IMG/VR virus record: IMGVR_UViG_3300031746_000151 | Span: 1 to 25,917 of that record | DNA: 25,917 bases | Source: a virus | Direction: 5' to 3' (one strand) | Part shown: piece by piece, positions 22,067 to 25,917 of the stretch | How the letters are laid out: each line of letters begins with the position of its first letter | Numbering within the stretch: the first letter of the stretch is position 1 | Program-made: the position numbers and the translations under genes | Notes under the pieces: generated by a model | The model's input: only the letters and a program-made list of their open reading frames with translations | Told to the model about the DNA's origin: nothing | Databases searched by the model: none

Positions 22067-22555
22067 ATGGGCTACACAACGAGATTCGATGGTCACTTCA
22101 ATATCTGGCCGCCGCTCAGTTGTACGCGGGTGGCCGCGTTTGGGAGTCAAGACTGGGACACCCTGCCAAACAATCCGGGTGGCCACATGCAGTGGACAGT
22201 CGCCAAGGACGGCATGCGGCTCAAGTGGGACGAGGAGGAGAAGTTCTACGACTACGCCAAGTGGCTTCAATGCATCATTGATGGCTGGTTCACGCCGCGC
22301 GCCCATTCCGTCTACGGCCAAGTCACATGGCAAGGCGAAGACTTTGCGGACCGCGGCGTCCTCCGCGTCGTCAATGGCCGCGTCCAGAGCCTCCCGCACG
22401 TGGACACTAAACCTGGCGACAGCCCAGAAGAGCGGCTCGCTTACCTCGTGACCTTCCTGAAGGACACGATGACGTCAATCGCCAATGACGATGGTCCAGA
22501 CGGGCGCGCCTTCGCGACGTTGATCGCCAAGACGCTCGCCAACGTAGGCCAGTAG
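22067..22555 (+). CDS. Uncharacterised phage protein with GYTTRFDG start
   Basis: 162 aa, MGYTTRFDGHFNIWPPLSCT to LIAKTLANVGQ. The order TTRFDGHFNI, MRLKWDEEEKFYDYAKWLQC, SVYGQVTWQGEDFADRG and a beta end LRVVNGRVQSLP is that of a common phage protein family of unknown function. The C-terminus adds a helix (LAYLVTFLKDTMTSIANDDG). The next gene starts directly on its stop. Confidence 0.7.
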   Translation: MGYTTRFDGHFNIWPPLSCTRVAAFGSQDWDTLPNNPGGHMQWTVAKDGMRLKWDEEEKFYDYAKWLQCIIDGWFTPRAHSVYGQVTWQGEDFADRGVLRVVNGRVQSLPHVDTKPGDSPEERLAYLVTFLKDTMTSIANDDGPDGRAFATLIAKTLANVGQ

Positions 22556-22981
22556 ATGTCGTGCACGGCGATGCCACATGGTCCGTGGACGGAGGAGCCG
22601 GATAGGTTGGCAGGCTTCACCGCCGCCGGCTTCGCCTACCTCATCACGCGCCACGAGATGATGGGGCACTTGATTGGCCTCGTCGCCCTCCCCACCACCC
22701 ACCCGCTCTACGGCGTCCACTACCACAACCTCGCCGATATCTCCGTCCACGGCGGCCTCTCCTTCTCCGGCCCGCGCGAGGACCACTGCCACGCGTTTCT
22801 CGAACTAGTGCGCCAGTCGGCCTGGTGGGTCGGCTTCCACTGCGCCCACGCGGGCGACCGCTGCCCCATCATTCTAGGCAGTGGTGTGTACCGCGACATG
22901 GCGTTCGTCAAAGCCGAGGTCGAATCCCTCGCCAACCAACTCGCAGACCGCGCGTCCGTCACCGTAGGGCCGACACGATGA
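22556..22981 (+). CDS. Uncharacterised phage protein with HGGLSFSG motif
   Basis: 141 aa, MSCTAMPHGPWTEEPDRLAG to SVTVGPTR. LPTTHPLYGVHYHNLADISV and HGGLSFSG, then WWVGFHCAHAGDRCP, are the recurring motifs of a small phage family with His and Cys residues that look like a metal centre. The start codon abuts the preceding stop; the end overlaps the next ATG (ATGA). Function unknown. Confidence 0.7.
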   Translation: MSCTAMPHGPWTEEPDRLAGFTAAGFAYLITRHEMMGHLIGLVALPTTHPLYGVHYHNLADISVHGGLSFSGPREDHCHAFLELVRQSAWWVGFHCAHAGDRCPIILGSGVYRDMAFVKAEVESLANQLADRASVTVGPTR

Positions 22982-23325
22982 AGAAAGCGAAGCCTCCGGT
23001 GGTCGCGCCCCAAGATGGTGCCATCACCTGGGCGTGCCCGACCTGCGGAGCGGAGGCGCATAAGCATGGGCGCGGCGGCAGCGACGCGTGCGTGGCCCGC
23101 GAAGGCCGGTGCGATGGCTTCGTCTGCGAGTGCGACGATTTTGAGGGGGGAGACCATGGCGTCTGCTTCGCCAACCCCTGCACCAATGCGGTCTGCTGCC
23201 ACTGCGGCTGGCAGGGACAGTTCCCGCAGAAGCCGAAAGGGCTCCAGGCGTGGGAGAAGAAAGCCCTCGACGCCGGCTGGACCCCACCCCATTCACGCTT
23301 CCCTACCATCCAAACCGGCAAGTAG
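22978..23325 (+). CDS. Multi-cysteine zinc-binding protein
   Basis: 115 aa from ATG 22978 (MKKAKPPVVAPQDGAITWAC) to FPTIQTGK. Cys groups: WACPTCGAEAHKH, CVAREGRCDGFVCECDDF, CFANPCTNAVCCHCGWQG. At least eleven cysteines, probably two or three zinc sites. Lys-rich at the N-terminus. Likely nucleic-acid or protein binding; not recognised. Confidence 0.65.
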   Translation: MKKAKPPVVAPQDGAITWACPTCGAEAHKHGRGGSDACVAREGRCDGFVCECDDFEGGDHGVCFANPCTNAVCCHCGWQGQFPQKPKGLQAWEKKALDAGWTPPHSRFPTIQTGK

Positions 23326-23508
23326 TGCGTGTCTCTCCACGCCGTCACACCCTCTGCCTTTTTCGCCTTGTGTAGGCACCTCTACCTCTGGCAGCTTGAG
23401 AGAGCCGACTAGCTGGTCTTCGTCGGACTCTAGACCGTCATGCCCGCGAACGGGATTTCCCAGCGGTCTTAGACCCCCACCATCTCACCCCACGAGAGAG
23501 CCGTCAAG
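23326..23508 (+). other. 183-bp intergenic region with nested hairpins
   Basis: No gene found. CCGAC (23405-23409) pairs with GTCGG (23422-23426). AGACCG (23432-23437) pairs with CGGTCT (23464-23469) and encloses CCCG-CGAA-CGGG at 23443-23454, a tetraloop hairpin. Ribosome-site-like GAGAGAG (about 23494-23500) precedes the next ATG. Could be a 5' leader or a small RNA. Confidence 0.4.
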
Positions 23509-23721
23509 ATGAGCGCTCCGCATGACCATTGGGACGGTGTGACCCCGCTCTCCCACGACGACCTTGGCACGCTCGCGCACGCCTACCTGCTGCTTGGTCA
23601 CATGCGCCGCGGCGCGTTGGCGTGCGAAGATCCCAAGTCGTTGCGGGTCTTCGAGCAAGAAATGCAGCGCATCCAACTCGTCATCGAGTGGCACGACGCG
23701 CGCGGCCTCCTCCCCTTCTGA
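23509..23721 (+). CDS. Small helical protein
   Basis: 70 aa, MSAPHDHWDGVTPLSHDDLG to ARGLLPF. Two or three helices (LAHAYLLLGHMRRGALACED; LRVFEQEMQRIQLVIEWHDA). A GAGAGAG ribosome-like site precedes the ATG, unlike the other plus-strand unit heads here. Convergent with the Acb2/Tad1-like gene, 7 nt apart. Function unknown. Confidence 0.65.
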   Translation: MSAPHDHWDGVTPLSHDDLGTLAHAYLLLGHMRRGALACEDPKSLRVFEQEMQRIQLVIEWHDARGLLPF

Positions 23722-23728
23722 GCCACCC

Positions 23729-23962
23729 CTACTTCGCGATCAGCGCCCGTACCGCCGCATCCTTCGACTCCAAGAGCTTCCGTAGCGCCACCGTCCTCTC
23801 AGCATTCTGCGGCAACGCCTGCATCAGTTGGTGCGCCATGTCGTGGAAGGGCTTCGAGACCACCTGCAAGTGGCCGGGTAGGTGCTCGAAGGCGAAGAAC
23901 TGAAGGATGTGCTCCACGCGCGCAGTGCGAAAGGTGAGAGAAAGATCTTCGTCATTTGCCAT
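23729..23962 (-). CDS. Acb2/Tad1-like small protein (candidate anti-defence)
   Basis: 77 aa from ATG 23962 (MANDEDLSLTFRTARVEHIL), set by AGAGGT seven bases upstream. The C-terminal ~55 residues (FAFEHLPGHLQVVSKPFHDM, AHQLMQALPQNAERTVALRK, then LLESKDAAVRA) follow the layout of the small helical hook domain found in Acb2/Tad1 phage proteins: an aromatic-Pro start, a helix, LP-x-x-x-ER, then an ALxxL...A helix. Proteins of this group bind cyclic-nucleotide or cyclic ADP-ribose signals and block CBASS or Thoeris. Sequestering activity here is an inference; many homologues are uncharacterised. Confidence 0.5.
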   Translation of the reverse strand: MANDEDLSLTFRTARVEHILQFFAFEHLPGHLQVVSKPFHDMAHQLMQALPQNAERTVALRKLLESKDAAVRALIAK

Positions 23963-24230
23963 GTCGTTCACCTCTTGTATTCCATCGTTCGATTAGTGGC
24001 TTATGTTCCTCAGACCGCATCTCGATGTCGCACTCAGGGCAACCAATGGTGAGCCAGCTTACCATGTTGTGGCTCCAGAGTGACTCGTCGGTGACCTCGT
24101 ACGACCTAGCCGGACCACCGCAAAACGGGCATGGGGAAAGCCTCATCCGTTGAGCCAGCTTATCACGCGCCACGAGGTATGGTGGCCTTCGTCATTCGCG
24201 CCCGCACCGCCGCGTCCTTCGACTCCAAAA
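23743..24230 (-). repeat. Two copies of a 33-bp segment at the 3' ends of neighbouring genes
   Basis: 23743-23775 and 24198-24230 agree in 30 of 33 bases (differences at three positions, mostly silent). Both encode LESKDAAVRA near the C-terminus of otherwise unrelated proteins, with the Lar-like gene between them. Confidence 0.7.
23952..24146 (-). CDS. Lar-like restriction alleviation zinc protein
   Basis: 64 aa from ATG 24146 (MRLSPCPFCGGPARSYEVTD) to ERHGK. The order LSPCPFCGGPA, TIGCPECDIEM and RWNTRG is that of Lar-family proteins (two CxxC knuckles and a terminal WNTR). Lar of the Rac prophage modulates type I restriction so that unmodified DNA survives; most phage homologues are untested. 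A GTG at 24173 would add nine residues. It overlaps the Acb2/Tad1-like start by 11 nt, so the two are probably co-translated. Confidence 0.7.
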   Translation of the reverse strand: MRLSPCPFCGGPARSYEVTDESLWSHNMVSWLTIGCPECDIEMRSEEHKPLIERWNTRGERHGK

Positions 24231-24573
24231 ACTGCCTCCGCGCCAACCGAGCACGCCCCTCCTCGTCTAGGTTGTGCATCCCGAAGGCCACCCCCTCCAC
24301 CACCGGCTCCGCCCTCCGAAGCGCAATGCGATACAGGATGAGATAACCGATGAGGTCCAGCACCGTGTCCTCCGCCTGAGACTCGTCCCCGCGCTGAAGA
24401 CGGGAAAGCTTGTCGTCTATCCTCACCCGTATCTGCTCCGACGTCGACGCCCGCGAAAACACCCTCAGAGGCGACAAGGCCGAATCCCCGTAGGACAGAT
24501 TCTTGGCGAGTAGCATCGCCTTGAGCGCGTCACACTCCGCGCCGATGTCCGCCTGCGTGTCGTGGTCAGCCAT
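24163..24573 (-). CDS. DUF1599 / nucleotide-modification-associated domain protein
   Basis: 136 aa from ATG 24573 (MADHDTQADIGAECDALKAM), with GAGG upstream. Motifs KNLSYGDS (residues 24-31), RIDDKLSRL (51-59) and EDTVLDLIGYLIL (68-80) match DUF1599 / Nmad1-type proteins, often found in phages near DNA base-modification or nucleotide genes. The C-terminal ~20 residues (RRQFLESKDAAVRARMTKAT) are shared with the Acb2/Tad1-like gene, not with the family as I know it. Reaction unknown. Confidence 0.7.
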   Translation of the reverse strand: MADHDTQADIGAECDALKAMLLAKNLSYGDSALSPLRVFSRASTSEQIRVRIDDKLSRLQRGDESQAEDTVLDLIGYLILYRIALRRAEPVVEGVAFGMHNLDEEGRARLARRQFLESKDAAVRARMTKATIPRGA

Positions 24574-24624
24574 GGGAGCCTCGTGGTCACTCACCGAATT
24601 TTCTCCATGATGTGGCACCCGCGG

Positions 24625-24852
24625 TCACTCGCCTGCCTCCTCCGTTAGAAACTGCATGTAGCTCGCCATGACGTTGAGCGCACGCGCCCTCCTTCGGAAG
24701 GCGATGTGTTGTTCCCGTGTCGAAAGCTTCTCTGCCAGCTCACGCACATCCGCTATCGCCCGCACCCGCTCCTCCGGCGCCATGTTCAGCCAATCGTGCA
24801 ACGCGAGATGCGACTTCTTATCGGCTTCGAGGATCATCAGTGTGGTGCTCAT
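24625..24852 (-). CDS. Small helical protein
   Basis: 75 aa, MSTTLMILEADKKSHLALHD to LTEEAGE. Helical and charged (WLNMAPEERVRAIADVRELA; KLSTREQHIAFRRRARALNV). AGGGAAGAG lies directly before the ATG, which also overlaps the stop of the upstream gene (ATGA). No family recognised. Confidence 0.65.
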   Translation of the reverse strand: MSTTLMILEADKKSHLALHDWLNMAPEERVRAIADVRELAEKLSTREQHIAFRRRARALNVMASYMQFLTEEAGE

Positions 24853-25088
24853 CTCTTCCCTAGAGAGGCTATGAGTGAGGTGTACTCCCGCTCCGTTATC
24901 TTCACCCTCTCCTCATCGTTCCACTGCGCCCTGGTGTACTCCCGCTCCGTTATCTTCACCCTCTCCTCATCGTTCCACTGCGCCCTGAAGCCACGATGGT
25001 CCCCCTCGTGCCCCTCCGGCTTGACGCAGAACACCACCCCTCCACGCGTGGCGTAGATGGCTGGACACTGGCGCTCTCCCTCCTTCAT
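24849..25088 (-). CDS. Small protein with Cys-His motif and internal 18-residue tandem repeat
   Basis: 79 aa from ATG 25088 (MKEGERQCPAIYATRGGVVF) to SLIASLGKR. The N-terminal half has CPAI and CVKPEGHEGDHRGF, a C-x-KPxGHxGxHxG pattern seen in small phage proteins. The second half is RAQWNDEERVKITEREYT twice in tandem. A G-rich, GGAGG-containing stretch precedes the ATG. Without the duplication the protein would have 61 residues. Function unknown. Confidence 0.65.
   Translation of the reverse strand: MKEGERQCPAIYATRGGVVFCVKPEGHEGDHRGFRAQWNDEERVKITEREYTRAQWNDEERVKITEREYTSLIASLGKR
24879..24986 (-). repeat. Perfect 54-bp tandem duplication
   Basis: 24879-24932 and 24933-24986 are identical over all 54 bases. 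The unit is a multiple of three, so it adds 18 codons without breaking the frame. Identity at every base points to a recent event or a selected length change. Confidence 0.95.
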
Positions 25089-25306
25089 CCCGCCTTCCTC
25101 CCATCCTTGCACGCGCGACAGTAATGCTTCACACCCTCACCATCCACCACTTCCACCCGCGTCCACCCCGGCGGTACCGCGCTATGCCGCAACCACCCCG
25201 CTCGATGCCCCGCCGCCGTCTCCATCGCACGCTTCGCCCCGCACCCGTCACATACCCGATGGCTCGCCCATGCCCCACGCGCCGTGTCCTCCCATGCCGT
25301 GCTCAT
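25085..25306 (-). CDS. Zinc-ribbon protein, paralogue of the gene at 20318-20530
   Basis: 73 aa from ATG 25306 (MSTAWEDTARGAWASHRVCD) to ACKDGRKAG. HRVCDGCGAK and VKHYCRACKDG form a four-Cys zinc site; PPGWTRVEV lies between. Same layout as the gene 4.8 kb to the left. Start overlaps the upstream stop (ATGA); a longer form from an ATG at about 25321 is less likely. Function unknown. Confidence 0.7.
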   Translation of the reverse strand: MSTAWEDTARGAWASHRVCDGCGAKRAMETAAGHRAGWLRHSAVPPGWTRVEVVDGEGVKHYCRACKDGRKAG

Positions 25307-25596
25307 GGCGTCCGCGACCAACCCATGCAGTCGTTGACGCTGACACGGTGGTCGTAACCCGTCTCCTGCTCAAAGTCCTGAACCACGAACACGTCCCCAA
25401 TACGTGATGCGCCCGTGACCCGAAACCGATCGGCGCGCGCGTTCCCGGCTACGGAGCAGTACAAACGATGCTCTCCCATCATCGCCTTGAACTTGACCTT
25501 CAAGATGGCCGGCAAACGGAAGTAGTTGAGCACCCACGACGCGTACACATCCGTCGTCGGATCATCGATGAAGTCGTCAACGTGGTCGTGTGCCAT
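25303..25596 (-). CDS. Hypothetical protein
   Basis: 97 aa, MAHDHVDDFIDDPTTDVYAS to CMGWSRTP. A helical start (VLNYFRLPAILKVKFKAMMG) is followed by beta-like RLYCSVAGNARADRFRVTGA and SRIGDVFVVQDFEQETGYDH. A TAGGGT box lies nine bases before the ATG at 25596, and there is no ribosome site. It heads the right-end minus-strand unit. Not recognised. Confidence 0.6.
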   Translation of the reverse strand: MAHDHVDDFIDDPTTDVYASWVLNYFRLPAILKVKFKAMMGEHRLYCSVAGNARADRFRVTGASRIGDVFVVQDFEQETGYDHRVSVNDCMGWSRTP

Positions 25597-25638
25597 TGGG
25601 CGGAGACCCTAGCAAAAAAAAAGGCGTAGGGTGAAGCC
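25597..25638. promoter_or_regulatory. Divergent TAGGGT boxes around an A9 tract
   Basis: TAGGGT on the minus strand (25606-25611) and on the plus strand (25627-25632) face away from each other, nine and six bases from the two divergent start codons, with A9 (25614-25622) between. Either paired -10 elements of leaderless promoters or an inverted-repeat protein site. No -35 elements are obvious. Confidence 0.5.
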
Positions 25639-25830
25639 ATGGCAGCGAAGAGAACGAGGAAGCCTAAGCGAGTCCTGGTCTACGTCAGCTTCGAGGTGGA
25701 GCGTGACATCCTCCCGCCACACGATGAACTGCGCGCGGCTTTCTATGGCGCCCTCGATGGCGTGCTGAAGGTCGGCGAGTGCTACTACGCAGGCAAGCTC
25801 GGAACGAAGTTCGTCCGTCACGCTTCGTAG
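25639..25830 (+). CDS. Small basic protein
   Basis: 63 aa, MAAKRTRKPKRVLVYVSFEV to GTKFVRHAS. Basic N-terminus (Lys/Arg-rich) then beta/helix (ILPPHDELRAAFYGALDGVL; VGECYYAGKLGTKFV). The ATG is six bases from a TAGGGT box and has no Shine-Dalgarno. Could bind nucleic acid; not recognised. The 87 bp to the window end hold no gene I can support. Confidence 0.6.
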   Translation: MAAKRTRKPKRVLVYVSFEVERDILPPHDELRAAFYGALDGVLKVGECYYAGKLGTKFVRHAS

Positions 25831-25917
25831 GGCTCATCCGTGCCCCTCACCCACCCCGACGCGTGAACCACCCACCTTCTGACAGCGATTGTTGAGGGGT
25901 GTGGAGTTGGAGCGGTG

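Noticed and set aside
23395-23480. tRNA-like segment with CTCTAGA resembling an anticodon loop (CTA)
   Set aside because: The stem around it does not close with a 7-base loop, no T-loop TTCGA or acceptor stem can be built on either strand.
24879-24986. CRISPR-like repeats
   Set aside because: Two adjoining identical 54-bp units with no spacer, coding in frame; a tandem duplication, not an array.
25831-25917. CCCCTCA/TGAGGGG inverted repeat at the right edge
   Set aside because: Seven base pairs across a 43-nt loop is within chance, and the window ends before any linked gene can be seen.

Overview
The window is a GC-rich stretch of a contractile-tailed (myovirus-type) phage or prophage whose virion module follows the gene order of Mu-like phages. 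There is no integrase, transposase, repressor, replication gene, rRNA or tRNA, so neither the host nor the lifestyle can be read directly. The composition and the Mu/FluMu-like head genes fit a phage of a high-GC proteobacterium or a relative, but that is inference.

Region 1 (about 1-13,900, all minus strand) is the packaging, head and tail operon. Read in the direction of transcription it holds: small terminase, large terminase, DUF935 portal, a 77-aa unknown protein, S49 protease with an in-frame scaffold, a decoration-like protein, gpT-type major capsid protein, a short HI1506-like protein, a connector, a gp10-like neck protein, a gp37-like protein, a DUF2635-like protein, tail sheath, tail tube, two chaperone-position proteins, and a tape measure that runs off the left edge. 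Nearly every junction is a 4-nt ATGA/GTGA overlap or a very short gap. No MuF minor head gene is visible.

Region 2 (about 13,900-15,510, minus) continues the same strand upstream with tiny genes: a 38-aa membrane protein and six short proteins, several rich in cysteine pairs. It begins at a divergent node near 15,520-15,600, from which two small plus-strand genes (a membrane protein and a zinc ribbon) point the other way.

Region 3 (about 16,230-21,095, minus) is a second chain of overlapping small genes. It contains an SLT-type lysozyme or transglycosylase (likely endolysin), a DUF4031 protein, several Cys-rich proteins, an NPPF-type DNA methyltransferase, a MazG-like pyrophosphohydrolase and a coiled-coil membrane protein.

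Region 4 (21,225-23,721, plus) is a divergent set of small phage proteins, some apparently with their own promoters placed almost on the start codon. A 183-bp intergenic stretch with nested hairpins lies before the last gene.

Region 5 (23,729-25,596, minus, plus one plus-strand gene at the right edge) is accessory. It holds an Acb2/Tad1-like small protein, a Lar-like zinc protein, a DUF1599/Nmad1-like protein, a gene with a perfect 54-bp internal tandem duplication, and a paralogue of a zinc ribbon found 4.8 kb away. With the methyltransferase and MazG-like gene this looks like a nucleotide-metabolism and counter-defence neighbourhood.

The points most worth a second look are the TAGGGT/-10-like boxes 6-9 nt from start codons at transcription-unit heads (possible leaderless mRNAs), the hairpin covering a ribosome binding site at 15,224-15,295, the protease/scaffold nested start, and the accessory cluster at the right end.
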